DNA of 64,000 bases from an uncultured Paracoccaceae bacterium (GTDB taxonomy: Bacteria; Pseudomonadota; Alphaproteobacteria; Rhodobacterales; Rhodobacteraceae), in the NCBI GenBank assembly GCA_937927675.1, contig CALBSG010000129.1:1-64000 (forward strand), given 5' to 3'. Position numbers and translations under genes: made by a program. Shown here piece after piece: positions 55,005-63,412 of this stretch (positions within the stretch are counted from its first letter, which is position 1; each line of letters starts with the position of its first letter). The notes beneath the pieces are model-generated. The model had not been told where the DNA came from. It searched no databases and was given only the letters and a program-made list of their open reading frames with translations.

Positions 55005-56108
55005 ATGCAAATGACCCTGACTGAAATCTATGATGCCAAAGTGGCCAGTGGCGTCTTGCGCCCAGATCCCGCACAGCATGCGGTTTTGCCGGTCTTGCAA
55101 GACTTGCGCCTTTGGTTAGAGGCAAATGCGACGCGCAAAGTTGGCCTCTTTGCCGGGCTGTTCGCAAAGCCGCTGACGCCGCCGCCGGGGCTGTATCTGT
55201 GGGGCGGGGTCGGGCGCGGCAAGTCCATGGTGATGGACCTGTTTGTCGAAAACACGGCCATCACCCAAAAGCGCCGGGTGCATTTCCATGCTTTTATGCA
55301 GGAAATTCACAAGGGGATGCACGAGGCCCGCAAACAGGGCGTCGAGGATGCGCTTGCCCCGGTCGCCGATGCCGTATCGCGCGACATTCGGCTTTTGGCC
55401 TTTGACGAAATGCAGATCACCGACATCACCGATGCGATGATCGTCGGTCGGCTGTTTGAAAAGTTGATGGCGGCGGGGGTGGTGATCGTGACCACCTCGA
55501 ACCGCGAACCCGAGGCGCTTTACAAGAATGGGCTGAACCGCCAGCTTTTCCTGCCCTTCATCACCATGCTGCGGGAAAAGCTGCAGGTGGTGGAATTGGA
55601 AAGCCCGCATGATTATCGCCAGCACCGGCTTGCAGGCGCGCAGGTCTATTTCCACCCCTCGGGCAAGGTGAAGGGCGAGATTCAGGGCATCTGGAATGAC
55701 CTGACCGGCGGGGCGCAGGGCATGGGTCTGGTCTTGCCGGTGAACGGCCGTACGATTGACCTGCCGCGCTTTGCCAATGGCATCGGGCGTGCGACGTTCT
55801 GGGATCTGTGTTCCCGCCCGCTTGGCCCCGGCGATTATCTGGCGATTGCACAGGCGGTTCGTGTTCTGATCCTTGAGGACATCCCGCAGCTTTCGGCCGA
55901 GAATTACAACGAAGCCAAGCGCTTCGTCACCCTGATCGACGCCTTGTATGAGGCGAAGGTGCGGCTGATCTGTTCTGCCGCCGATGTTCCGGAACGGCTG
56001 TATCTGGAAGGTTCAGGCGCCTTTGAATTTGAACGCACAGCCAGCCGCCTGCGTGAAATGCAGGGGGCAGACTGGGGCCAGTCAGACACTCATCCCGCCA
56101 TCAACTGA
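55005..56108 (+). CDS. zapE: Cell division protein ZapE (AFG1-like ATPase)
   Basis: 367 residues. Walker A is GGVGRGKSMVMDLF near residue 67, Walker B LLAFDEMQITDITDAM, sensor region TSNREPEALYKNG. ZapE is a Z-ring-associated ATPase under some conditions in E. coli; AFG1 homologues have protein-quality roles. The ATG at 55005 or 55011 could start; neither has a strong ribosome site. The 3' end overlaps by 27 bp the convergent SDR gene. Confidence 0.93.
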   Translation: MQMTLTEIYDAKVASGVLRPDPAQHAVLPVLQDLRLWLEANATRKVGLFAGLFAKPLTPPPGLYLWGGVGRGKSMVMDLFVENTAITQKRRVHFHAFMQEIHKGMHEARKQGVEDALAPVADAVSRDIRLLAFDEMQITDITDAMIVGRLFEKLMAAGVVIVTTSNREPEALYKNGLNRQLFLPFITMLREKLQVVELESPHDYRQHRLAGAQVYFHPSGKVKGEIQGIWNDLTGGAQGMGLVLPVNGRTIDLPRFANGIGRATFWDLCSRPLGPGDYLAIAQAVRVLILEDIPQLSAENYNEAKRFVTLIDALYEAKVRLICSAADVPERLYLEGSGAFEFERTASRLREMQGADWGQSDTHPAIN

Positions 56109-56837
56109 CAAGATCAGTCCGGTGGTATAGGCCGATTGATCCGAGGCCAAATACAGCACCGACGCCGCAATTTCCTGCGGGGTGGCATGGCGACCCATGG
56201 GGATGTTTTCATCAAAGAATACGGTGGCATCGCGGCCCAAAAGGGGTGTCAGATCGTCCTCGACCTTGGCCTGAAAGGCATTGGCCACCGGGCCGGGGTT
56301 GATGGTGTTCACCCGAATACCGCGCGGCGCAAGGTCTTTGGCCAGCACCCGCATCAGCCCGGTTTGCGCGTGCTTGGCGGTGATATAGCCGTAGACGCCC
56401 GGATCGCCCCGCAGCCCTGCAACCGACGAGGTGATGATAATGCTGCCGCCCTTGCCCATATGCGGCACGGCGTATTTGGCGGCAAGGAAGGCACCGCGGA
56501 CATGCACCGCTAGAACTGCGTCAAAGGTCGCGGTCGGATACTGTTCAATCGGGGCAACGGTGCCAAAGTTCCCTGCATTGGAAAACAGCACGTCGATGCG
56601 GCCAAAACGGGCGACGGCCGCGTCGATATAGCGGGTGGTGTCAGCCTCGTGCGCGACATCGGCGGTCAGGGTCAGTGTATCGGCGCCAAGGGTTGCAGCG
56701 GCGCTGGCAAGAGCATCCGCATCCCTGTCCACCAGAACGATCTTGGCGCCATAGCTGTGCAAGAGTTGTGCGGACGCAAGACCAATGCTGCCCGCGCCGC
56801 CGGTGATGAGGCAGATCTTTCCCTGCAATCCGAACAT
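56082..56837 (-). CDS. SDR-family oxidoreductase of the GMC/ABC operon
   Basis: 251 residues. Cofactor motif TGGAGSIG, SNAGNFG, a serine in SSVAG and the active site YITAK; a normal SDR C-terminus LILSVDGGMSV. The start at 56837 follows GGGGAA, within 5 bp of the ATP-binding gene's stop. It is the last gene of the seven-gene minus-strand operon (GMC enzyme, binding protein, permeases, ATPases) and probably oxidises an alcohol derived from the imported compound, or the aldehyde-side intermediate. The 3' end overlaps the convergent zapE gene. Confidence 0.85.
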   Translation of the reverse strand: MFGLQGKICLITGGAGSIGLASAQLLHSYGAKIVLVDRDADALASAAATLGADTLTLTADVAHEADTTRYIDAAVARFGRIDVLFSNAGNFGTVAPIEQYPTATFDAVLAVHVRGAFLAAKYAVPHMGKGGSIIITSSVAGLRGDPGVYGYITAKHAQTGLMRVLAKDLAPRGIRVNTINPGPVANAFQAKVEDDLTPLLGRDATVFFDENIPMGRHATPQEIAASVLYLASDQSAYTTGLILSVDGGMSV

Positions 56838-56841
56838 CGCG

Positions 56842-57546
56842 CTATTCCCCGAAATAGGCCTCATGCAGGCGTTTGGCATCTTCGGCCAGCACCTGCGCCG
56901 GGCCGTTGTAGCGCATTTTGCCGCCGCGCAGGACGACGGCGCTTTCGGCAACCCCAAGCGCCAGATCGGTGAACTGTTCGATCAGCAAAATCCCGGTGCC
57001 GCGGGCCTTTAGGTCCGTCACCACACCCAGAAGCCGCTTGACGATCAGGGGCGCAAGACCCAGCGACATTTCGTCAATCAGCAAATAGCGCGGACGGCTC
57101 ATCAGGGCATGCGCCAGCGCCACCATCTGCTGCTGTCCGCCCGACAGCGTGCCTGCAAGTTGGGGTTTGCGTTCGGCGAGTTCTGGGAAGATGGCATAGG
57201 TTTCGTCCAGCCGTTCCTCAAGCCCGCCTTTGATGAGACTGCCCGCAGCTCGCAGGTTGTCGTCGATGGAAAGATCGGTCAGCACCCTATGCCCTTCCGG
57301 CACTGCAGCGATACCGGCGCGGCGCACCGCCTCGGGGGATTTGGCGATCAGTGGTTTTCCGTCCAACAACACGGCACCCGTCGTGATGGGCAACATGCCC
57401 GCCAGCGCCAGAACCAACTCTGATTTGCCCGCGCCATTGGCCCCGATGACCGCTGTCACCTTGCCCGGCTCCACCGTCAGATCGACATTCTGAACGGCCG
57501 TTCGGTTTCCATCCTGAACCGTCAGCCCCTGAACCTGCAATGTCAT
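56842..57546 (-). CDS. ABC transporter ATP-binding protein (LivF-like)
   Basis: 234 residues. Walker A GANGAGKS, signature LSGGQQQMVALAHAL, Walker B LLIDEMSLGLAP, with LLIEQFTDLAL at the H-loop position replaced by Gln (typical of LivF-type proteins, EQ). It is one of two ATPases powering the transporter. Its start overlaps the LivG-like stop by four bases. The substrate is set by the binding protein at 60260-61513. Confidence 0.92.
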   Translation of the reverse strand: MTLQVQGLTVQDGNRTAVQNVDLTVEPGKVTAVIGANGAGKSELVLALAGMLPITTGAVLLDGKPLIAKSPEAVRRAGIAAVPEGHRVLTDLSIDDNLRAAGSLIKGGLEERLDETYAIFPELAERKPQLAGTLSGGQQQMVALAHALMSRPRYLLIDEMSLGLAPLIVKRLLGVVTDLKARGTGILLIEQFTDLALGVAESAVVLRGGKMRYNGPAQVLAEDAKRLHEAYFGE

Positions 57547-58262
57547 GGGGCGATCTCCTCGGTACCAAGATAGGCGGCCTTGACCTTGGGGTCGGCCAGA
57601 ACCTCTGCCGTCGGCCCAAAGGCAATGCGGCGGCCAAAATCCAGAACCAGCGTTTCCGCACAGATGCGGCGGATCAATTCGACATCATGGTCAATAATGA
57701 CAGTCTGTGCGCCGGTGTGGCTGTGGATCTGCAAAATCAGATCGCCCAGTCGAGAGGTTTCCTCAACGCTCATCCCGCCCGCCGGTTCATCGAACATGAT
57801 AAGGTGGGGTTGACCGACCATGCAGCGTGCAACGTCGGTCAATCGCCGTTCAAATCCCGACAGCGCCGCCCCCAGCTTGCCGGCGCGATCAGCAAGGCCC
57901 ACCACCTCCAGCATCTCCATCGCCTCGGTCCGCTTGGCCCGCGCGTTGGTCAAGGACCAGTCGGTTTGCACCAGCACATTTTCCAGCACCGTGAGGTCAT
58001 CGGCGATCTGTTCTTTCTGGAACGACCGGCGCAGCCCCCTGTGCGCGCGTTTGTGTGGGGCGAGCGGCAGGAAATCCTGCCCATCCACCACGACCCGGCC
58101 CGACCGAGCGGTGATAAAGCCTGAAACCACATTCATCAGCGTGGTTTTCCCTGCGCCATTCGGGCCGATGATTCCGGCGACCGGGGCGGTCAAGCTGGCG
58201 GAAACCGCGTTCAAGGCGATCAGCCCGCCAAAGCGAACGGTGACGGCATTGATCTCGATCAT
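57543..58262 (-). CDS. ABC transporter ATP-binding protein (LivG-like)
   Basis: 239 residues from the ATG at 58262. Walker A GPNGAGKTT, signature-region ALSGFERRLTDVARCMV in place of the usual LSYGxQRRLEIARAL, Walker B LIMFDEPAGGMS and a histidine H-loop IIDHDVELI. It pairs with the LivF-like protein. The start overlaps the LivM-like stop by four bases. The altered signature may matter for ATP hydrolysis but is within the variation of HAAT-family ATPases. Confidence 0.92.
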   Translation of the reverse strand: MIEINAVTVRFGGLIALNAVSASLTAPVAGIIGPNGAGKTTLMNVVSGFITARSGRVVVDGQDFLPLAPHKRAHRGLRRSFQKEQIADDLTVLENVLVQTDWSLTNARAKRTEAMEMLEVVGLADRAGKLGAALSGFERRLTDVARCMVGQPHLIMFDEPAGGMSVEETSRLGDLILQIHSHTGAQTVIIDHDVELIRRICAETLVLDFGRRIAFGPTAEVLADPKVKAAYLGTEEIAP

Positions 58263-59242
58263 GGCTTGGCGCCCCGCAATTTGGCGATCAGGTCGTGGAC
58301 CTGCCCGGCGATCCCGTTTGGCGCGGTAATCAGCGCATGCAGCAATCCCGCGCCGAAGATCACAAAGGCCAGATCGGTATCGACGCCCCATGTGTTCAAC
58401 AGGCCCGGCAGGATGCGGAACAGAAAGGCCGCGATCACCGCGCCCAGCCAGAACCGCGCCCCACCAACGATGGCGAGCGCAAACAGCATGATGGATTCTG
58501 ACGACCGGAAGGTGCCGTCATCCAAAAGCCCAAGCGATCCTGCCAAGAGTGCGCCCGACGCCCCGGCAATCGCCCCAGCGATGCCAAAGGCCCATGTCTT
58601 GTAAAGCGTGACATTGACGCCTGCCGCCATGGCCGCCGCCTCGGACCGCCGGATCAGCGCCCACGCGCGGCCGGGAAACAGGCGGCGGTGGCCTTCGATG
58701 AACAGAAAGCCAAGGGTGGCGACGGCGATGCAATATCGCAGATAGGCTTCGGGCGACTGGGCCAGAACGGGGCGGCGGAACGGCTCGGTCGAACCGATCT
58801 TGACGCCCCAGAACCCTTCGCCGCCGTTGGGGAATTGATAGGTGGCGAACAAAATCTCCAGCCCGCCTGCGGCCATCAGCGTGACAAGGGCAAGGTAAAG
58901 CCCGCGCATGCGCAAGGCAGGCAGCGCGAGGATCCAGCCGCAGATCATGGTGGCCAGTGCGGCCAGCAGCATGTTCACCTCAAACGGCATATCCCACAGG
59001 TAATTCAGCCGCAGCGTCACCCAGCCGCCAATGCCCATCAGCCCAACCTGTGTCAGGCTCACCATGCCAAGCCGGGCATACATGAACGCTACGCCCGAGA
59101 TCGCCAGCACAAAGATTGCAGCCGAGGTGAAGAGCGATAGCCAATATGACCCCGCCAGCATTGGCAGGAAGACAAAGCACAATCCGGCAAAAATCAGGCC
59201 TGAGGCGCCCGATGGCGTCAGTCGAAACAAGGAACGATCCAT
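58259..59242 (-). CDS. ABC transporter permease (LivM-like)
   Basis: 327 residues with about nine membrane spans. The conserved LivM segment is FMYARLGMVSLTQVGLMGIGGWV, and WALIRRSEAAAMAAGVNV holds the ATPase-contact loop with the AAxxxG signature. It forms the channel with the LivH-like permease. The start shares one base with the LivH-like stop. The HAAT family takes up amino acids, amides and related compounds. Confidence 0.9.
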   Translation of the reverse strand: MDRSLFRLTPSGASGLIFAGLCFVFLPMLAGSYWLSLFTSAAIFVLAISGVAFMYARLGMVSLTQVGLMGIGGWVTLRLNYLWDMPFEVNMLLAALATMICGWILALPALRMRGLYLALVTLMAAGGLEILFATYQFPNGGEGFWGVKIGSTEPFRRPVLAQSPEAYLRYCIAVATLGFLFIEGHRRLFPGRAWALIRRSEAAAMAAGVNVTLYKTWAFGIAGAIAGASGALLAGSLGLLDDGTFRSSESIMLFALAIVGGARFWLGAVIAAFLFRILPGLLNTWGVDTDLAFVIFGAGLLHALITAPNGIAGQVHDLIAKLRGAKP

Positions 59243-60198
59243 CAGTCGCGTCCTCCGAAGGTCAGCTTGGTGGCGCGCTGGGTCCAGAGAAGGACAAGGG
59301 CGGCGATAACGAAGGGCGCGATAGGACGAACCCCTTTCAAGATGGGCGACAGGGTAAGAAGGCTTTCGATCACCCCCATCGACAGGCCCCCTACCAGCAC
59401 AAGGGCAAGGCTGTTCAGCCGACCCGCAAGGGCTGCTGCAATCGACGGGATCACCATGAAGGTGATGACGACAGGCTCCAGCCGGATAAGATTGGCGAAC
59501 ATCAGCCCGGTGAAGCCTGCAAGCAGGCCTGAGATGCCCCAGGCAATTGTCTCAATGCGGGCAATTGGGATGCCAAGCAGGGCCGACAGGTCGCGCGAAT
59601 TGGCAACGGCCCGCATCTGCAAGCCGATCTCGGTACGACCAAGGAAGGCCCAGATGGCGATGACGATGGCGATGGCGGCGGCAAAGGCAATCAGGCGGGT
59701 TGCGGTGACGCGCAGGCCAAACAGCACCACACCAGTTTGATCGGTGGGCAACTCCAGGCTGCGGGGGTCATCGATCCAGATGAAAGAGACAAGACCGAGA
59801 ATGATAAGGGCAAAGCCAAGGGTGGCGACCGCCTTTACGACGGTTTCACGCCAAGCCAGAAGCGGTGCAAGGTATCGGCCATAGGCCAACGTCAGTGCAA
59901 GCGCGACGGCGATGCAGGCCAACCATGCAAGGGGCGGCCAAAGGCCCCACTGCACACATTGCCATGCGGTCATTGCGCCGGCGGCCCCGGCGGCCCCGGC
60001 AGAAAAGTTCAACACGCCCGACGCGCGGTAGAGCACCACCATGCCAATCCCGCCCAAGGCGTAAAGCGAACCGATGGCAAGGCCCGAGGCAAGGAACATG
60101 CCTGTCACCTTGAACGGCATGCCGCCCGCCAGCGCGACCCAAATGCCGACCATCAAGGCGGCATAGATCGCTCCGTTCAATATTGCGCTGCGCGTCAT
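59242..60198 (-). CDS. ABC transporter permease (LivH-like)
   Basis: 318 residues from the ATG at 60198 (CGGAGC upstream); the longer frame to 60255 is unlikely. About eight membrane spans. GLAIGSLYALGGIGMVVLYR and NFSAGAAGA match LivH openings; EIGLQMRAVANSRDLSALLG is the cytoplasmic coupling loop. It is the second membrane subunit of the transporter in this operon, 61 bp after the binding-protein gene. Confidence 0.9.
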   Translation of the reverse strand: MTRSAILNGAIYAALMVGIWVALAGGMPFKVTGMFLASGLAIGSLYALGGIGMVVLYRASGVLNFSAGAAGAAGAMTAWQCVQWGLWPPLAWLACIAVALALTLAYGRYLAPLLAWRETVVKAVATLGFALIILGLVSFIWIDDPRSLELPTDQTGVVLFGLRVTATRLIAFAAAIAIVIAIWAFLGRTEIGLQMRAVANSRDLSALLGIPIARIETIAWGISGLLAGFTGLMFANLIRLEPVVITFMVIPSIAAALAGRLNSLALVLVGGLSMGVIESLLTLSPILKGVRPIAPFVIAALVLLWTQRATKLTFGGRD

Positions 60199-60259
60199 GC
60201 TTGCTCCGCTGGTGGGGATACCCCCGGCCCGCGTTTGGGCCGGGGACAAGATCATCAGA

Positions 60260-61513
60260 TCAATTCAGGCCCAGTTCCTTTTCGATCGCCTTGTGGCGGT
60301 CGAAATAGGCGCTGTCATATTCATAGCAGGGGCGCACCACCTCGAACCCACCGGCGACGACCTTGACCATCTGACCTGCGTGGTTCGGCTGGTGGAAGGC
60401 GGCATCGCCAACGTAGTAGGGGCCGCACATCAGATCAGAGGTATAGCCCTTGATGCCCTTGATCGCCGCTGTCACGGCCGCGCGATCGTCCAGCTTGGCC
60501 GGGTCCATCTCCAGAATGGCCTTTACGAAGAACTGCGCCGACAGATAGCCCGCTTGGCTGAAGGTGTCGCGCGGATCGTCGGCTTTGCCAAAGGCGTCCA
60601 GTACCGCCAGCCAGTTCTGCCCGTCCGGGCCGCCCTGATTGATCGGTGCCAGTTCTGCGTTCACCCAGATCTTGCCGTGCCAGTATTCGCCCACGGCATC
60701 CGGCACCGACAGGTCATAAAGCGGCGTGGGCGCGATCCATGTATAGCTGTCACGCAGGTCTTGTTCTTGCGCGGCTTTCAGAACCGCCAGCGCAAGGCCT
60801 GCGGGCAGGTTCATCAGGATGGTATCCGCGCCCGAAGCCACCGCTTCCAAAAGCGCCGAGTTCACATCCGGCGCGCCGGGGTTCAGCATGGCCATGCTGC
60901 CGGTGCCACCTTTGGACGTCATGTAGTCGATGACCGCTTGGCAAGACCAGATGCCGTTGTTCGGGATGTTCAACCCGATGCAGGCGACGTTCTTTGACCC
61001 CAGTTCTTCCTGCGCATATTGCGCCGCACCAAGGTTTGATGCGAGCGGGCCTTGGTTGGTGGACACGAGGTTCGGCGTTTCAAAACATTCTGAAATCGCA
61101 CAGGCGCTGGCCATCGCCATGATGCCTTGGTCAACATAGGTCTGCGCGTTGACGGCCATTTCGGTGAAAGAGCCGTTGCCGACCATGGCGACGGCCTTTT
61201 GGTCATTTACCAGCTTGGCTGCCGCTGCCGCTGCGGCCTCGGGGTTCCACTGGTCATCTTCGACGTGGTATTCAATCGGCCGGCCGTTGATGCCGCCATT
61301 GGCGTTCACGCAGGCAAAATAGGCTGCCGCCGCATCGGTGGACGAAGACCAGTCGCCCGGCGCGCCGTTGGAATAGATCCCGCCCACAACGATCGGGGCG
61401 CCGGTTGCGGCCTGCCCTGTGTTCGCCCCGCATGAGGGCGCGGCAAAGGCGGCCCCGGCGATGCAGGTGAAGGCGAGGGCGACAGCCCCGGCCAATCCGT
61501 GCTTCAGTTTCAT
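60260..61513 (-). CDS. ABC transporter substrate-binding protein (periplasmic, Leu/Ile/Val-binding type)
   Basis: 417 residues. Signal peptide MKLKHGLAGAVALAFTCIA ends near AAFA. The type I periplasmic fold opens with IVVGGIYSNGAPGDW and AAYFACVNANGGINGRP, the latter a common family motif. Eight cysteines in the mature part suggest disulfides. It binds the transported compound; family members bind branched amino acids, amides, urea, aromatic acids or short alcohol-acid compounds, and the sequence alone does not choose. The GMC oxidoreductase upstream and SDR downstream favour an alcohol-bearing substrate. Confidence 0.9.
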   Translation of the reverse strand: MKLKHGLAGAVALAFTCIAGAAFAAPSCGANTGQAATGAPIVVGGIYSNGAPGDWSSSTDAAAAYFACVNANGGINGRPIEYHVEDDQWNPEAAAAAAAKLVNDQKAVAMVGNGSFTEMAVNAQTYVDQGIMAMASACAISECFETPNLVSTNQGPLASNLGAAQYAQEELGSKNVACIGLNIPNNGIWSCQAVIDYMTSKGGTGSMAMLNPGAPDVNSALLEAVASGADTILMNLPAGLALAVLKAAQEQDLRDSYTWIAPTPLYDLSVPDAVGEYWHGKIWVNAELAPINQGGPDGQNWLAVLDAFGKADDPRDTFSQAGYLSAQFFVKAILEMDPAKLDDRAAVTAAIKGIKGYTSDLMCGPYYVGDAAFHQPNHAGQMVKVVAGGFEVVRPCYEYDSAYFDRHKAIEKELGLN

Positions 61514-61571
61514 CAGCGTTTCCTCCCGTTTGGTTTCGGTTCTTCCGGGCCCTCCCGTGGCCCGGTTTTGG

Positions 61572-63182
61572 TCAGGCCGATTTGCGATCCGACAGGATCA
61601 TCTCGGCGGCTTTCTCGGCAATCATGATGGCGGGGGCATTGGTATTCCCGCTGACGATGGTCGGCATGATCGAGGCATCGACCACGCGCAGGCCCCGGAT
61701 GCCATGGACGCGCAGGCGCGGGTCAACCACGGCCAAAGGCCCGGTTCCCATCGCGCAGGTTCCGACCGGGTGATAGACCGTGCGGGCATTGGCGCGGATA
61801 TAGGCGCAAAGACCCTCGTCACTTTGCACATCCTTGCCCGGAATGATCTCGGTCAGGCCATGGCGCGCCATTGGGCCTTGGCGCAGGATGGACCGCGCGA
61901 GTTTGACGCCCTGCAACAGTCGCGCCATGTCGCGGTCGTCTGTCAAAAGGCCAAGGTCGATCACCGGCGCGCCGGTTGGGGTGGTGCGGGTCACAGAGCC
62001 ACGGCTTTCGGGGCGCAGGACGCAGGTATGCACGGAAACCCCATGGCCATATTCGACCATCCGGCCGCGGTGGCTCTTGCGCCCCGGAATGATGTGGAAC
62101 TGGATGTCGGGGCGATCCTCGCCGGGCGAGGTGCGCACGAAGCCCCCCGCCTCCACCATATTCGACGACAGCATGCCGCGATTGCCGAACAGCCACTTTG
62201 CCCCGTCCAGCGCAAGCCGAGGCAGGGCGGGGATCGAGATGCCATAGGGTGTACGCGAACTACTTTGGCAGATCACCATGCAATCCACATGGTCTTGCAG
62301 GTTTTGGCCAACACCGGGCAGATCATGGACCGCCTCACCCAAAGCCGCGACCCCAGCGGCCGGCCCGATGCCGGAGCGCAAAAGAATGTCGGGTGAGCCG
62401 ATGGCGCCTGCCGACAAGATCACCTCGCCCCTTGTGCCAACCGTCTCTACCCGACCGGCGCGGCGCAGGGTGACCCCGGTCGCGCGCCTGTCGGTCAGTG
62501 TCAGGCCCAGCACCTCGGCCCCGGTCAGGATATGCAGGTTGGGCCGGGCCTTGACCGATGCGGTCAGAAAGGCGCGGCCCGTCGAATGGCGTTTGCCGTC
62601 TTTTTGCGTGACCTGATAGATGCCCATACCCTCGGGCTCGGCCACGTTGAAATCGGGACAGGTGCGGAACTGCAACTGGCCCGCGGCATCGATGAAATCG
62701 CGATCAACAGGGTTTGGATCGCGCAGGTCAGACACGGCCAATTCGCCGCCCGTGCCGTGGTGATGGGTGTCGATGCCCGCGCGGCGATTGTCTTCGGATC
62801 GGCGGAAATGCGGCAGCACATCGTCATATCCCCAACCCGTGCAGCCTGCCGCGGCCCAAGCGTCGTAATCCGCCCGATGGCCGCGGATATAAATCATGCC
62901 GTTGATCGCCGAAGACCCGCCCAAGACCTTGCCACGCGGCACCGAGATTTCGCGGCCCTCCAAAGCAGTTTGCGGCGCGGTCGTGTAAAGCCAGTTGTGC
63001 CGGGCATCTTTAGACAGCTTCATCACGCCCAAGGGCACGGTGATAAAGGGGCTGCGGTCGGCCGGCCCCGCTTCGATCAGGCAGACGGTCAGGCGCGGAT
63101 CGGCCGACAGACGATTGGCCAAGACTGCCCCGGAAGATCCGGCGCCGACGATGACATAATCGAACTGACCCAAATCGGACAT
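61572..63182 (-). CDS. GMC-family oxidoreductase (choline dehydrogenase-like)
   Basis: 536 residues from ATG 63182 (GAGAGAG upstream). FAD-binding GAGSSGAVLANRL, GMC signature 1 GKVLGGSSAINGMIYIRGH, signature 2 GAIGSPDILLRSGIGP, and the C-terminal catalytic His in YHPVGTCAMG with GNTNAPAIMIAEKAA. It oxidises a primary alcohol to the aldehyde, using FAD and a membrane or respiratory acceptor. It is the first gene of the operon. Choline, aliphatic alcohols or polyethylene glycol-like substrates are all known for the family, so the substrate is undecided. Confidence 0.92.
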   Translation of the reverse strand: MSDLGQFDYVIVGAGSSGAVLANRLSADPRLTVCLIEAGPADRSPFITVPLGVMKLSKDARHNWLYTTAPQTALEGREISVPRGKVLGGSSAINGMIYIRGHRADYDAWAAAGCTGWGYDDVLPHFRRSEDNRRAGIDTHHHGTGGELAVSDLRDPNPVDRDFIDAAGQLQFRTCPDFNVAEPEGMGIYQVTQKDGKRHSTGRAFLTASVKARPNLHILTGAEVLGLTLTDRRATGVTLRRAGRVETVGTRGEVILSAGAIGSPDILLRSGIGPAAGVAALGEAVHDLPGVGQNLQDHVDCMVICQSSSRTPYGISIPALPRLALDGAKWLFGNRGMLSSNMVEAGGFVRTSPGEDRPDIQFHIIPGRKSHRGRMVEYGHGVSVHTCVLRPESRGSVTRTTPTGAPVIDLGLLTDDRDMARLLQGVKLARSILRQGPMARHGLTEIIPGKDVQSDEGLCAYIRANARTVYHPVGTCAMGTGPLAVVDPRLRVHGIRGLRVVDASIMPTIVSGNTNAPAIMIAEKAAEMILSDRKSA

Positions 63183-63301
63183 GCGCCGCGCTCTCTCCCA
63201 TCTCGTGGGGGCCATCGGGCATGGGGCATGATTGCACTGGCCACAAAGCGCCACTGCCCCGGCAAAATGCCGGACCCATGATTTCCGTCAGAACCTCCCA
63301 G

Positions 63302-63347
63302 CCTTGGTTTTTCCAAGGTCTCCTCCGAATCAGCTTAACAAGTTAGC
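63302..63347. promoter_or_regulatory. Inverted repeats in the divergent control region
   Basis: CCTTGG-TTTTT-CCAAGG (63302-63318) is a perfect 6-bp stem. GCTTAACAAGTTAGC (63333-63347) is a near-palindrome with one mismatched base. Both lie between the GMC gene start at 63182 and the plus-strand gene start at 63413 and could be operators for a regulator of either gene. Confidence 0.4.
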
Positions 63348-63359
63348 TTTGGATTTTCT

Positions 63360-63388
63360 TTGGACTTTTAATCTGTACCTATTATAGT
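63360..63388 (+). promoter_or_regulatory. Sigma-70-like promoter of the MEDS-domain gene
   Basis: TTGGAC at 63360-63365 and TATAGT at 63383-63388 are separated by 17 bp, in an unusually AT-rich stretch. The start codon at 63413 follows after a GGAGG ribosome site (63403-63408). Confidence 0.6.
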
Positions 63389-63412
63389 TTTACCAAAGAA
63401 ATTGGAGGCCTC